A stretch of DNA of 64,000 nucleotides from Buxus sempervirens (GCA_947561395.2 OX387187.1:3540976-3604975), one strand, 5' to 3'. Counted from the stretch's first letter, positions 10,880-22,601 are shown. The notes: generated by a model from the sequence alone, not told the origin. Made by a program: numbers and translations.

Positions 10880-11030
10880 TCAGGTGTAAGGTTTTATGTC
10901 CCCCCCCCCCCCCCCCCCAGGTTTTGTTTTGTCTATTGTTTTTTGTCAGGGGTAAGGTTTTATGTCCCCCCCAGGTTTTGTTTTGTCTTTTGTTTTTTGT
11001 CAGGTGTAAGGTTTTATGTCCCCCCCCCAG
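10880..11030 (+). repeat. Triplicated segment in LINE 3' UTR
   Basis: Three copies, about 55-65 bp apart, of a unit that begins tcaggtgtaaggttttatgt, runs into a C-homopolymer (19, 7 and 9 C) and continues with ttttgttttgtc. They start near 10880, 10946 and 11000. The unit lies between the ORF2 stop and the poly(A). Confidence 0.8.
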
Positions 11031-11140
11031 AATTTGTATTTTTCATTGGAATTTCTAATCTACAGGTCAGGGTCTGCCTCAACCCTCCTCCCACCGCTGG
11101 AGTGCCACTAAGGTTATTCATGCCTTAATGGGTTATTGCT

Positions 11141-11153
11141 AAAAAAAAAAAAA
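11141..11153 (+). other. LINE poly(A) tail
   Basis: Thirteen A residues after ggttattgct end the LINE; the right TSD copy follows. The tail fixes the 3' boundary of the element. Confidence 0.85.
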
Positions 11154-12882
11154 GGTTTATTTGTATAAAAGAAATCTAACAAGTCACGTGGACTAAAATG
11201 TTAATTACAAAATAGTGAGTGACTAAACACTCCTCTCAGTTAGAAGGTTTACAAGTCCAAAATAAATAACTACCATATACAAAACAAAGTAAACATCCTA
11301 AGTAGGCCGGTAATAGTCTTCCTCTCTATACCCTGGTGCCTTATCCTTTCCTTTATCCCCAATCCGGTCCTTCACGCCAGATGTCGACAGCTTTGAAAAT
11401 AATATGGTCAAACAACTGTGAGATGAATGTCTCAGTAAGCAACACATGCATGCTCGGTGAAAACACAGTTTATGCAGATATTATTCAGTAAACCATAGCA
11501 TGCGAGTAGTTGAAATAATTGTAAAAGTGGCAACAAATTGTGCAAGATAAATAGTGCAATTCAGTGCATAGGTGTACAATATAATCCATTTAAATAAACA
11601 TGCGTTCATGTATTCTTATCACTTGTTAATTAGGTTGTTTTGTATATTATGCACATGACCTCATCTAGCTTCATCGATTCCACATGGTGGCTAGGCATCC
11701 ATGCCGATTACCCTTGACGTGGGTATCCATACGCTGATTACCCTTGACGTACAGGCATCTATTGCCGATTCCCCAAAGCAAATGGGCATCGGCCACCGAT
11801 GTTGCTAGTGCCGGGATGATATAAACAATGCAATAATAGTAACAACACTTGGTCATGGCATTTATATACAAACAATCCTATTTAAGTTTTTGGATCCATA
11901 TCTTAAGGGTTCATCATGAAAATATTCAATTCAACACTTTCACATCAAGTGTAACATGCACTCATGCATGCAAAAAATTCTCAAGGATAGCCCATGGCCT
12001 TACCCGAGTCATTCTTGAGCCAAGCCCTCTTTCATTTCTCATGGAATCTGGGACACTACCCTCCATATAATACATCAATAACTGGGCTAATGCCCTTCAT
12101 ATCATGATAACAACATGTATGGCATGCTAGACAAATGGGACAATGCCCAAATATAAATTGCATGCTTATAAGGAAGATCAATAACAACGAAATACCTTTT
12201 TATCAATAATTCCTACATTTCATGGCTTACTTGGGCAATCTAGGCCCCAACTCTTTGGATATAGGTGCAACTTGAATTTGGCTTTGGTTTTCTACTTGCA
12301 AGGGTCATTTGGAAGGTGTTCCAAGTGGTAGAATCAAATTATCCCACTTCTATAAAAATCTGGAACGTAAACTCTCTATAAATCCTATTTTAGGGAAAAC
12401 GTACACAAAATCTTTGTTATTTGGAATTTTGAGATAATTCCAGTTGGTACACTTCGTAGACACCTAAATCCTACTTGTACATTGGTTGGATTCCAATAAA
12501 AACAATCCGTAGTTTAATTTGGGCTTAAAACCAAAATTTTGGAAAAACTGTTCAGGTCGCTAGAAGGGGCGCTCGAGCGGTGCTTCGGGCGCTCGGCTTA
12601 CCTGGGAAAATAGCTCTCGGGTTTGGAATTTCTAAAAAGCATAGGCGGGGCACTCGAATTCGGGCTCTAGTGGCAACAAGTGGCCTCGCCTGCTAACTAA
12701 TTCCTATGTGGACGCCTGAGAGGTCGCTCGAGCGGCGGTTTAGGTACCCTCGCAATTTCTCAGGTTCACGAAAATCCGATTTTTCCTAACTTCTAGGATT
12801 TTTCAAATCTCACTATTTTCTATGGTTTGTGGTCTCTAAATTGTCTCTAGCATGTGTGGTTACCTATTTCTTACAAAACCCC
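11154..12882 (-). mobile_element. LTR family C, middle piece
   Basis: Continuation of the minus-strand LTR C after the LINE. Read on the minus strand it ends with the open tail YREEDYYRPT before TAG 11300-11298. It also carries a family-specific repeat block (11690-11800; units with gccgattacccttgacgt) and a GC-rich island at 12550-12775. No ORF of note. It is cut at 12882 by solo LTR B3. Confidence 0.75.
11298..11395 (-). other. Candidate conserved terminal exon in LTR C
   Basis: On the minus strand an open frame of about 30 codons runs to TAG 11300-11298 and ends GYREEDYYRPT. The tail matches A2 (YREEDYYYHP) and A3 (YREEDYYYLP). The acceptor is degenerate here (TTTTCAAAG rather than TTTTCAG). 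Confidence 0.4.
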
Positions 12883-15270
12883 TTTAACGCCCCGAACCCA
12901 GGTCAATGCAAAACCAACATCCGACCCGAACCCGATTCACTACTGTAACAACCCAAATTCAGTTCATCAACCAAATCCAAGATGTTACTGGCCCATATCA
13001 AATAAACATCAAGAATATACCAGACTAAGAAATAAATGATCCATTCATTAATTAACTATCAGAGTGCGGAACATGTATGTACGGAAGTATAGTCTAATAT
13101 CCTCAAGAAACTAAGGTATAATTAACCATCCAAAATCAATATTAAAGTCTGGTAGAATAAAAGGGTCACTAATCTCTCATCTCTCTAATACATCAAACCA
13201 AATGAATAATAACCTGATCAAAATAACTAAATCTATATCAATCCACAACCTTAGACAATATCCGGATAATAGTACTTCTCCGGCGAATAATTAGCTAGCT
13301 CTCCCTGGAAATAACTACTATGATCCCCCTCTCGTGTATCAAATGAAAAATGAAATAAATGTAGGGTGAGATACGAATATCTCAATAGGTAACACATGCA
13401 TGTTTAAACAGTTCATGCATGATTCAGCAATCTCGACTAACCAGGCTCGTATAACCATTCGTATCGATCATGAATACAAAACAGTATAATAAACAGTTCT
13501 AAATATGAATTTCAGCATGTTAAATTAGAAGAATCCAATATCAGAAATCAATAGCATAATCCATAAGTTACTAGGATGCGCTAAATAGTCACATCCAACC
13601 AATATACCAATTACATGCCTCCAGCATGTATGCAACAGTAACATCATGTGTTTGAGATTTTAGTGTCATTGTAGGACTCACAAAGATAGATAAACCTTTT
13701 GAGATGACTCTCGACCAATCGCTATACCACCGTGCAGCTTAGGAGCAATGCTACTAATGATACTCAAGTCCCATGCAACGCAGCTTAGACAAGAGCCGCA
13801 GTTATTGACTTATTGCACACGTACCCATCAGAGTTGGCATGTACCACCAGCATGTAGCACCAGAATCAATACATGGAGATGGTCGCTTATCCACATGTAC
13901 AGGGAATCACCAGCGGCTCACCGTGGTGTCCCTCCAGACATAGGACCTTCCCAAACAAACCAACTTGCAAAGGAAGTGCACTCCCACAAGGGAGAAACTC
14001 AACCCAAATGAAATATCCCTTAGCTATCTAGCCACAACTATGGATCCATAACCAGCTATGCCCACTAGACTCCAAATATCCCTAAAGTCTAATAATTCTA
14101 TAAGGGTTGGTGCCTAGCGGCATATAAAGAGTAAATCTGGCATTTCCTTTAATATTCGGGTTAACTGAGTTGAACTTATGATCTAAATTCTTTTTATGTA
14201 TTTATCTGGTTTATAGTGTAATTTAGAGATGTTCTGGTAATCAAATAATAGGTCAAATCTTCCAAATACTAGATTTCACAGTTTCATACAAAGTTTGGCA
14301 ACTAGTGTCATAAATATCTCCCTAATTTATTTTTCTGTAAAACAGGGAATTTGATAAATTATTTTGGTCTTAAAACATCTTAATTAATGATTAAAATTGA
14401 CTAAAAATAGTTTGGAATTGAATCAGGGTTTGAAAATACAAAATTCTGCAATTTCTACACAGAGCACTTAGGATCGCCCCAGCGATCTAAGGTAGGCGGT
14501 AGTTCATTTTAGGTCGCCGAAGATAAGTCATCTAGCAGTCTCGGGCGGTCTCAAAATTTGTACTAGCGCCTAAGAGCGCTGAGGATCGCCGAGCACAATA
14601 AGGTTGGCGGTCACTCAAAAACGATCAGAAACAGTTTAAAAATGTGATTTTTCACATCCAAGATTATTCTAACATACATATAACATTGTTATCTAACTAA
14701 ATACATGATTATATCATATAAAAACATGCTTTGGAGATTAAACACACGTAAATCCAAAAACGAACGATCAAACGGTGTCACCTACCTTGTTCGCGTTGTT
14801 TTTCCTTATCCTCTTGAACAACGACGACCACTATCACCCAGCAATGCTCTGGACGATGAAGAGCACAAGACACGAGTCCTCTCTTCCTCCTCCTTATTCT
14901 TCTCTTCCGGTCGCACAGTCGCTCTCGGTCGTTTCTGTCTTGCGGCTATCGAATACGAAGAGTATGAGCAAATACAATTAGGTATTCCCCAAACGTATTC
15001 TTCTAGGGTATTTAAGTTGTATATATACTCTTTGATCCCACGCAACCCACGTACAAAACTAAACGTACATTGCCCAATCAGAATACATCTAAATTAGCGT
15101 ATCAATCATACCTCATATCTCACGATCAGACGGTCGGATCTACGCCCAACTCTGGATCTCCACTATTTATATTATCCCCTACATTAATAAAATATTTCCA
15201 TCAATTAAAATTCTCAAAGATATTATTTATTAATTTATTATATTATTTAAGGAAAATTCGGGGTTTTACA
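12883..15270 (-). mobile_element. Solo LTR B3 (Tekay/Del-like), 2388 bp
   Basis: The plus-strand left end reads TTTAACGCCCCGAACCC (family TG mutated to TT) and the right end TTCGGGGTTTTACA. The perfect TSD acccc lies at 12878-12882 and 15271-15275. It is inserted in LTR C. On the minus strand it has the B layout: donor-like AAG|GTAGGT near 14790, GC-rich island 14455-14620, the ctttgtgagtcctacaatg block near 13680, and the terminal exon. The acceptor AG is mutated (CAT at 13345-13343). Confidence 0.92.
13251..13342 (-). other. Candidate conserved terminal exon in LTR B3
   Basis: Two bases plus 29 open codons end at TAA 13253-13251. The peptide begins DTREGDHSSYFQGEL and ends PEKYYYPDIV. Relative to B1 it has one extra codon, silent changes and a different stop codon at the same place. 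Confidence 0.45.
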
Positions 15271-15850
15271 ACCCCCAAACTAATACTTCTCCTATTTGTA
15301 TGGAAAATCAAATCTCACATTCAAACCCTCAAACCTTCACATGACATACAAAAATAGGCAAAATGGAAATATAGGTTAGGGTGGTGTTACTTACCTCTTC
15401 TAATCAAGCAAGCAAGCTTCCTAGCTCCTATTGCAACCCCCAAACAGTACCCTTGCTTCCCTTTTGGTCGTTTGCTCCACGAATCCCGCCAAGTAACCCA
15501 AACGAAAATCTCCTCTTGGGTTCTTCTTTTTCTTTTCTTGCAAGGATCTCTTCACACTTGGATAACTAGATGGGTGGGTGATATGGAAATGAGAAGTAGA
15601 AGATGAGAGTAGAGAGTGGGGGAGAATGGAAGAAGAAAATGAGGTTGAAGATGAAGATGAGAAAGGGTGGTGGTGTTTCATACAAATGGAGCAAGGTGAG
15701 CTCCTTTACACTTAAGCAAATGTTCTCAACTTTTCCAAGGCATTTCCAAGTTTGCCCTTATCCTCCTATTGCACACACAACACATCACCACTTAGCTATA
15801 TTTTTCGTCTCAACAATTAAATTGATTTAATAATCTCGGGATTTCTTACC
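15271..15850 (-). mobile_element. LTR family C, 5' piece
   Basis: Resumes LTR C after B3 and runs to ATTTCTTACC (15850), which on the minus strand is a mutated TG start followed by TAAGAAATCCCGA. It carries a donor-like GAAGAG|GTAAGTAAC on the minus strand (GT at 15394-15393). Purine/pyrimidine-rich 5'-leader-like sequence covers 15420-15700. No gene. A clean TSD for C was not found (gtgag at left, ttcac at right). Confidence 0.65.
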
Positions 15851-16189
15851 TTCACCCATTTCTGATAAGCCTGGACTTAGCCACTTGGCTGGCTTCAAGT
15901 CTGGGCTTCTCCAACTTCACCTACAGAATAAATTACACTGTTTAGGGTGTAGTAATAGTATTGAAATCTGGGGTTTCATAGTGAGCCTATAAAAGGAAGG
16001 CTTTAGGGAAGATTTGGGGTTTCCTACTAATTGAAAAGTGAGGAGAAAGGAAGAGAAAATTCGTGCTCATAAAGGGAGGAAAATATAGAGAGATAAAGGA
16101 GAGAAAGTAAGTCACTTTTTAGAGAAAAGAGGAGTTGCAGAGAAGTCCAACCAGCAAAATTCTAACAACTTAGAAGCTTTCCTAATCTT
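15851..16189 (+). mobile_element. LTR promoter-like segment, possibly rest of family F
   Basis: Contains ctataaaagg at 15987 followed by purine-rich leader (gaaaattcgtgctcataaag, then many gaga runs). This resembles 54370-54450 of LTR B5 (tataaataaggg, then gagaattttcgtgggt and gaga runs). It is likely the plus-strand continuation of an LTR interrupted by C. No ORF. Confidence 0.4.
15988..15995 (+). promoter_or_regulatory. TATA box in LTR segment
   Basis: tataaaag is followed within 60 bp by purine-rich leader sequence, as in LTR B5. It is a likely retrotransposon promoter; activity is not shown by the sequence. Confidence 0.45.
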
Positions 16190-16888
16190 TCACTACTCTT
16201 CCTTCTAATTCTTCCCTCTTAATACTAAATAAGAGAAACTTCTATTTTTCCTAATTTTCGTGCTAATTATTTCTCCTATTTTTAAATATTACAAAAACTC
16301 CCCAAAACTCCTCTTTTCCTCAACTTAAGGCTCATAATCAACTAAATTACCAATATGCCCTTTTCCCACTTATTAAGCTATAAATATCATTATTAATAAT
16401 TAATTTAAACCCAACTTAGGTCTAACATAATTTCTCAAGGCTAATAATAATTTAATTAATCTATTTAATTATTTACCAATAATTGGTAGGAATTGACCAA
16501 AATACCCTTCTCTTAATAATTTCATCTCTACCCATTGGATTTCTTCTAAAATTTCCAAATTTATTATCTATAGTATTCTTGGCTATAATACACACTTGGA
16601 TTAATACCTACCTTTCCCAAACTTTATATTTAACTTACTTTCCCAATTATTCTAAATTAATTCTTCACTTTTCCTATTACTATTAATTAAGGTGAAATCT
16701 ATAATTAATCTTCCAATTAATTTAATTACTATTCCAATTCCCAATAACTCGTAATTACTATCATTTATTTAATTACTAATATATACATACTTGGAACATA
16801 ATGCTAATCCACCAATACTTGGATTAATTATTTATTCCTTAACATTTTTCATGTTTATCTAACTTATTATCCAATATTTAGATTTATT
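16190..16888 (-). mobile_element. LTR family E, body
   Basis: AT-rich sequence similar in reverse complement to 1854-2430 (shared antisense blocks around tgctaattatttctcctat and cccaacttaggtctaac). The giant Tat-like element is inserted at 16889. The missing 5' tip of this LTR is 42449-42490, which ends TTCGGGGTTTTACA. The 3' end of the LTR was not found. Confidence 0.6.
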
Positions 16889-17249
16889 TGTAAGCACCTC
16901 ATTTTTGTGCCTCTTGGAAGGGCTGGAAATGCAAACCCTAACTAAAAAGTCAAACCCTGAGGGGGCAAAAGTTGAATTTTTGATCAAGTACTAATTGGCT
17001 ACCTTGCCCTATCCCAATGGACATAGATTTCTGACACGGTTCCAACGCAACTGAGTTTGCCGGAATCAGAGTTTAGATGAAGGATTTATGGGCAGATCAA
17101 GTCCCGGGGGTGTAAGCACCTCATTTTTGCGCTCCCATAAAAACCAAAGATGCAAACCCTGGAAAGAAAGTCAAACCCTAAGGGGTGAAAAGTTGACTTT
17201 TTGATCAAGTGAAAATTGGCCACCTTGCTTTATGCCATTGGATAGAGAA

Positions 17250-17600
17250 TCTCGACACGGTTCCAACGCAACTGAGTTTGCAGGAATCGGGGTCCGGATG
17301 AAGGTTCTGCGGGCGGTCAAACTTGAGCAGAGCCAAAAAGTTCACTTTCTGCTAAAATCCGATCCAGAGGCCTACCCCTAGGTCATTGGATAGAGAATCT
17401 CGACATGGTTCCAACGCAACTGAGTTTGCAGGAATCGGGGTCCGGATGAAGGTTCTGCGGGCGGTCAAACTTGAGCAGAGCCAAAAGTTGACTTTCTGCT
17501 AAAACCCGATCCAGAGGCCTACCCCTAGCTCATTGGATAGAGGGCGCCGATACAATTCTAACGCAACTAAGTTTGCCCAGATCGGAGCCTGGATGAAGAA
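17250..17600 (+). repeat. About 148-bp tandem repeats in LTR U3
   Basis: Units begin near 17250, 17399 and 17547, each with a gttccaacgcaactgagttt-type core followed by a cggggtccggatgaag-type segment. The same core occurs singly or repeated in every Tat-type LTR here (17041, 20130, 20285, 37075, 37210, 37365; reverse near 62780 and 62930). Confidence 0.8.
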
Positions 17601-17940
17601 AATATGAGCTGACGAAATTCTCGAGCAGCAAAACCGGTAATCTGCGCACGTGGCAAAAAGCTGCACACGTGGCGAGTCGCGCAGGAAAATATCTCAGGGA
17701 TCAAATCCGTGAATATCCAAACATTCAAAATATCCCAGGGACCAATCTAAAAATATCTGGAAATATCTGAATAAAATAATATTAAACCTAAATATCCCAG
17801 GGACTATATCTTAATTTCCGGATTTTTTAGACAAAACCGCGGCCGCATTAAATTTTTGGCAATGATTTTGTCGCTCGCGCCGAGCGACAGCAAGTGGGTG
17901 CGAGCTGGGCGCCAAAGTCGGCGGATACCCTTTTCTCCTT

Positions 17941-17949
17941 CTATAAAAG
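17941..17949 (+). promoter_or_regulatory. TATA box of solo LTR D'
   Basis: ctataaaag lies about 830 bp into the LTR, followed by agccgcagcagcc and a pyrimidine-rich leader. It is a typical LTR promoter arrangement. Confidence 0.55.
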
Positions 17950-18629
17950 CCGCAGCAGCCTTCATTTGCAGGGGTTCGACCTTCTTGTGGTTGGAGATTT
18001 TTTTTGGCCGGGCATTTTTTTAAGGTTGCCTGTTTCTTTCGGCATTCTTTGTTCGGCTTTTGAAGACCCCGTTCCTCTCTTCCTCTTCTTCCTCATCAAA
18101 CCCGAAGGAGACCTCGCTGTGGGTGTGGAGAGTAACTGCTCCGGCAACCATTTGTGCTTCAAGGAGATGCTTCCCCCCCTCTAGGGTCTCGAAACATTCA
18201 AGGTAATGTTCTCTCTTGTATTTTTTACACAGCATATCTAAGATTAGATTCATTTGGCCATGTTTAGAAAGATAAGTCTCTCCCGGGACCGGATCTGGTC
18301 TTTTGCCTGCTTCAGATTCATTTTGCCTGCTTGCTTTTGTTATTGGTTTTATTTTAAAGGAGTATGTTCCTGCGAAGATCTAATGTATCCCGATAAAGCC
18401 CCCCGTTCCCTTCTTCCTTATTCGGGTTCTGTTAATTCATGGTGTTGTTAGTGTCTGTTTCCGGATTTTATTATGTTCTGTTAGTGTTTTGTTCCGGATT
18501 TGGGGTTCCGAAGAGATTTGAGTCCGGATGTTGAAGTCAAGTTGTGTTCGAAGGTCTCTTGGGAGTCTGGGGAACACCTGGGAGGGAGTACAGAGCTTTA
18601 AAACCTTAAAATGGAGTCTCGAAAGAAAA

Positions 18630-18965
18630 ACAGGGAATCAGGGTTTGGCGCTGAGCTCGTGCCCACTTGGCGCTGAGCTCGCGCCCACTTATTTTGGGTG
18701 CGCGGAGATCGCGCCCACTTGGCGCTGAGCTCGCACTCACCTGGCGTTGAGCTCGCGCTCACCTGGCGCTGAGCTCGCGCTGAGCTAGCGCCCACTTGGC
18801 GCCGAGCTCGCGCCCACTTCTTTTTGGGTGCGCTGAGCTCGCGCCCACCTGGCGCCTAGCTCGCGCCCACCTGGCGCTCACCTCGCGCCCAGTTCATTTT
18901 TTTGTGTTTTTTCGCTGTTTTTGGTCCGCCCATTTCGCGTCGACCTCGCGCCTACTACCTGAGGT
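18630..18965 (+). repeat. GC-rich degenerate tandem repeat in LTR D'
   Basis: More than ten copies of a 20-24-bp unit with core ggcgctgagctcgcgcccac. GC content rises sharply compared with both flanks. Shorter islands with the same GAGCTCGCGCC vocabulary occur in the unrelated A LTRs. Confidence 0.8.
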
Positions 18966-20874
18966 CGGGTACCTCTCCTTGGACCCAGCACAATGAGCCA
19001 ATTTTTTCCTGATAGAGTGTCAATCTTGTGTACTTTCTTGTTATGATTATTACTGGATATGAGTGCCATTTCCGAACCGAACCGGATAAACCAACAGGGT
19101 TTCCGGGTCACCCGGAAATCCGACATGGGACTTGGACTCCCGGTCCAACTTGACTTCCAGTGGGCCTTCCAACGGGGCCCACCCAGCCCAATAAACACCA
19201 AAGCATGCCATTAAATAACTTAAGTAAAATGAACAATTTGAACCGGGCGGGCCAAACCCAATGCGGCCCACCCGAGCCTTGTTATGTGAAATTGATGCAT
19301 GAATTGCGTGGTTTGGCCGAGACCAAGGGCAAGGGCCTACCGGGCCCGCCAAAGCCCACCAACCGAACCAAGGAAGGGTGCAAACCCTAACTTCTGGTAA
19401 CTTGGGCTTACAAGCCCAGATTTGGACTACGGGCCCCAAGCCCAGTGTCCAACTCACTTTGGTAGATTAAAAAGATAACTCCAATAAAAATACTTGGCCA
19501 CCATGTGGGCCCACCTTAGGGGCCCATGAACCTATCCGGCCCACCTTTTCATGAAAAACACTTAAATTTTAAATCTGAACCTAAAGTAAAATCAATTGAA
19601 CTAACCAAAGCCCAAAGGACCTCTCAGGCTAGACTGAGGTCCACAAGGGTACACGGGCTTGACTAAGCCCACCAAGGATACCGTGGGCCTTCCAACAGGG
19701 CCCACCCAACCAGACTCAGATCACCTAAGTAATCAAGATAAAAGCAATTAAAGGGACCCACACCACTCAGGTGGTCCCGCCAGACTTAACCCAACTGCAT
19801 ATCGGATTAGGAATCGGGTGAGACCAATGTAAGCTGACTCAAACCAGGATAAACCTACGGGACCCGTCATCCGACGGGGTGGACCGGGGTGTCTACGGAC
19901 TTCCCCGGACCGCAACCGAGACCCTACTTAGAATCTCAAAGCCGCAGACCAAAAGCCATAATAGACAAGATTAGGCACCCAGGTGTCCGCTTGCACCTCA
20001 TCAGGCGGTGGCGACTCCGAATTTTCCCGTGCCACATTTCCGACGCGCGCACAGGGGGAGTAGAAATTAACTTTTTGCTCAAACCCAGATTAACTGCTAT
20101 TTCTGTCCTAAAAGAAAGAAAATCCCGACATGATTCCAACGCAACTGAGTTTGCCAGAATCGGGGTCCGGATCAAGGAGATATGAGCAGATTAATATTCT
20201 GGACACGACTTCGGCTTTCTGCTAAAAACTTGAATTATCTACAAAACCCTATCACAGTGAACAGAGGATCTTGACCCTATTTTAGCACAACTGAGTTTGC
20301 CAGAATCGGAACTTAGATGAGAGAGTTATGAGCAATTAAACTCTCAGGTAGAATTGCAGAAAACTGCCCATGTGGCAAATATGCAGAAATCTGCCACGTG
20401 GCGAAGAAATGACGAAAAGGACAACAAAAGAAAATATCTCGAATATAATATTAGTATCTTAAAAATATCTAGAATAAAATAATATTTTATCTCATTTTTC
20501 ATATTTAAAATAAATAAAAAAATCTAAAAATAATCCCCCACCACATGTTGCTTCTCTCTCTCTCTCTCCCCCCATGTGCTCTCTCTCTCCTCCATAACTC
20601 ATTTCCCGATGTGCTTTTCCCCCATCACATGTTGCTCTCTCTCTCTCTCTCTCTCCTCCAAACACATTTCCCCCATGTGCTATTTCCCCCATGAGCATCC
20701 CATCATGCATCATCATCATGCATCTCTCTCTCTCTCTGTAAAACCCCAATTTTCTACATGATTTTTTTATTGGTGAAAATTAATAAGCTGTGTATGTAGG
20801 GAAACTTGGTGGGCAAGCGTGCACTGAATCATGGGTTTCAAATCATCGTCGAGCGGCAAAGTATATAGAGTAAG

Positions 20875-20882
20875 TATAAATA
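20875..20882 (+). promoter_or_regulatory. TATA box of LTR A1
   Basis: tataaata lies 208 bp before the donor-like GT at 21083, the same spacing as in B1. Confidence 0.45.
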
Positions 20883-22124
20883 CTTAAGGTATTTAGTTTC
20901 GTAGGTTTCCGTATACCTTGAGTTGAAGGAAGTTTTCGGCTGGAGTTCTAGGGTTTTGGAGAGAAGCCGACATGTGATTCCTAGTCACTCAGAGAGTTTA
21001 GAACGTCATCGTGTGAAGAGGAGATCGACTGTTGGACCTGCTATCGTAGGAGTTGCAACACAAGGGGTTAAGCGTATAAGAGGTAAGTAGCATCGTTTTA
21101 ATCTGATGTTTTTGGGTTTTGTCTATTGGATTTAGCCGTATGCATGATCTCGGAAAAATAACGATTCGCACATGTTTTTGGAATAATTTTAGAGGCGAAA
21201 AATACATGTTAGATTAATTTCGAATCGTGTCTAATAGTCTTTGGAAGATGGTAGGAGTATAGAAAAGTCGTTACAGAGGTGAGAAAATGGGACAGTCATG
21301 GATTTCTGGGAGTTACAGAGAGTCGCGAGTCGAAGGAGGTGTCAACCGACTTGGCGCCTACCTAGCGCAAACGGGTTGAGTCAGCGTGAGATATGGTTTG
21401 GGGTTCTGCCGAGTTCGCGCTCATCTCGCGCCAGGAGTTTTTTGTTAGCGCGAAGTGTTTTTTTTTTATCGCCGAGTTCATGCCGAACTAGCGCCAACTG
21501 TGCTGAGGTTTTACACAGTGAGTTGCAGCTGATCAGATTGAGTCTATTTTTGGTATTTTAGGGATTAAACCTTTTTTTCCAAAACCTAGATTAGGATACT
21601 AGAGGTATCTTAAGTTAATCAAAAACCTTCGTAGATATAATTACATGAATTGTGGGATTCTACAAGGCAAGTTTGGGAAAATTGTTGAGTTAAAATTATT
21701 GTTCTAAATGCCATGAGTTAAGGACTTAGTTTTATATCATGTTTTATATTTTTTTCTAGTTTATGAACTTGTTCTAATCGGGATTTGCGTGATTTTCAAG
21801 TGTTGAGCCGTATGTGCCACAATATCTTTGTGCAAATAGAAAATGGGTCTTATTACCAGTGGTCTTGTGTTTTGGGATTTGAGTAATTACTGAAAGTACA
21901 TGAGGTACTGTTCTGGTCCGGAGTGACCTGTGTTGAGCTGTGTTGTGTTATACATGATGATGGATATGTTTGGATTAATGTGATGTCAAAGTTGAGTTTA
22001 TACGATGGTTTTTCTGTTTTGGTTTAGCTTGTCCTGGACACATGTCTAAGCTTAGTAATGTGATGGTATTGTTTGTTGATGTAATTGCATGGCCTTGTGT
22101 GTTGCCACGACCGGTGTAGAGCAG

Positions 22125-22245
22125 CCAAATACCCTGAGTAGGCCTGGTTGTCAGTGCCGATACCCGGAGTAGGCTGGCATTGGATGACGATACCTTGAGT
22201 AGGCCATCATTTTAGAGTGTCCGATACCCTGAGTAGGCCGGAACT
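22125..22245 (+). repeat. gtaggcc tandem block of LTR family A
   Basis: Four degenerate copies of gataccctgagtaggcc separated by 15-25 bp. A2 has five copies at 26225-26385 and A3 four on the minus strand at 44220-44335. Copy number and spacing differ between LTR copies. Confidence 0.8.
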
Positions 22246-22524
22246 GTGTACATGGAGGTGTGGATGTCTCCTTGGCATGTGAATTAACCAATTTAAGCAA
22301 TATGCATGACATTGACCTTTCATTGATTTATCGGTACTATGGTTGTCATTTGATGGGAACTATTATTAAACTTATGGATTTCCATTTCGTATTTATCTCT
22401 ATTGACGTATTGGTGTTGGTTATTTATCGAAGCATGTTTATAACTGTTGATAACTATTTTTGCATGCATATGCTGCTCGCTGAGATATTCGTATCTTATT
22501 CTTTTATTTTTGTTTTGTTTTCAG

Positions 22525-22601
22525 ATATTCGTGGTGAGGCGCCTACTGGGGTAGATCCGACTGATACATATAGAAAGGAAGACTATGAGTATCATCCATA
22601 G
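22525..22601 (+). other. Candidate conserved terminal exon in LTR A1
   Basis: After CAG at 22522-22524, two bases (at) are followed by 24 open codons and TAG 22599-22601. The peptide begins IRGEAPTGVDPTDTY and ends RKEDYEYHP. A2 and A3 encode the same frame with mostly conservative changes. Confidence 0.5.

Larger units (their letters stand above)
2636..11153 (+). mobile_element. Plant L1-type LINE, defective, split by solo LTR
   Basis: A non-LTR retrotransposon with a short 5' leader (about 90 bp), ORF1, ORF2, a 3' UTR with internal repeats, and a 13-base poly(A) at 11141-11153. A 10-bp TSD flanks it. Removing the 2347-bp solo LTR B1 and its extra 5-bp duplication leaves an element of about 6.2 kb, a normal full length for plant L1. 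It is inserted in LTR C. At least three in-frame stops (one in ORF1, two in ORF2) plus the LTR insertion show that it is dead. The ORF2 frame is otherwise well kept, so it is not very old. Confidence 0.92.
17111..20053 (+). mobile_element. Tat-type solo LTR D', 2943 bp
   Basis: Starts TGTAAGCACCTCATTTTTGC and ends GACGCGCGCACA. The TSD ggggg lies on both sides (17106-17110 and 20054-20058). It is inserted inside the 5' LTR of the giant element and no internal domain remains. Contents: about 148-bp tandem blocks (17250-17600), a TATA box at 17941, pyrimidine-rich leader, GC-rich tandem repeats (18630-18965), and a GGCCCA-rich 3' part resembling D'' (59060-60100). Confidence 0.92.

Noticed and set aside
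2473-15850. A TSD for LTR C
   Set aside because: The left flank gtgag and right flank ttcac do not match as direct repeats; the ends may be eroded.
22260-22601. A 113-residue hydrophobic protein in LTR A1
   Set aside because: The frame runs open across the acceptor-like site by chance. Upstream residues are not shared with A2 or A3; only the last 25 codons are.
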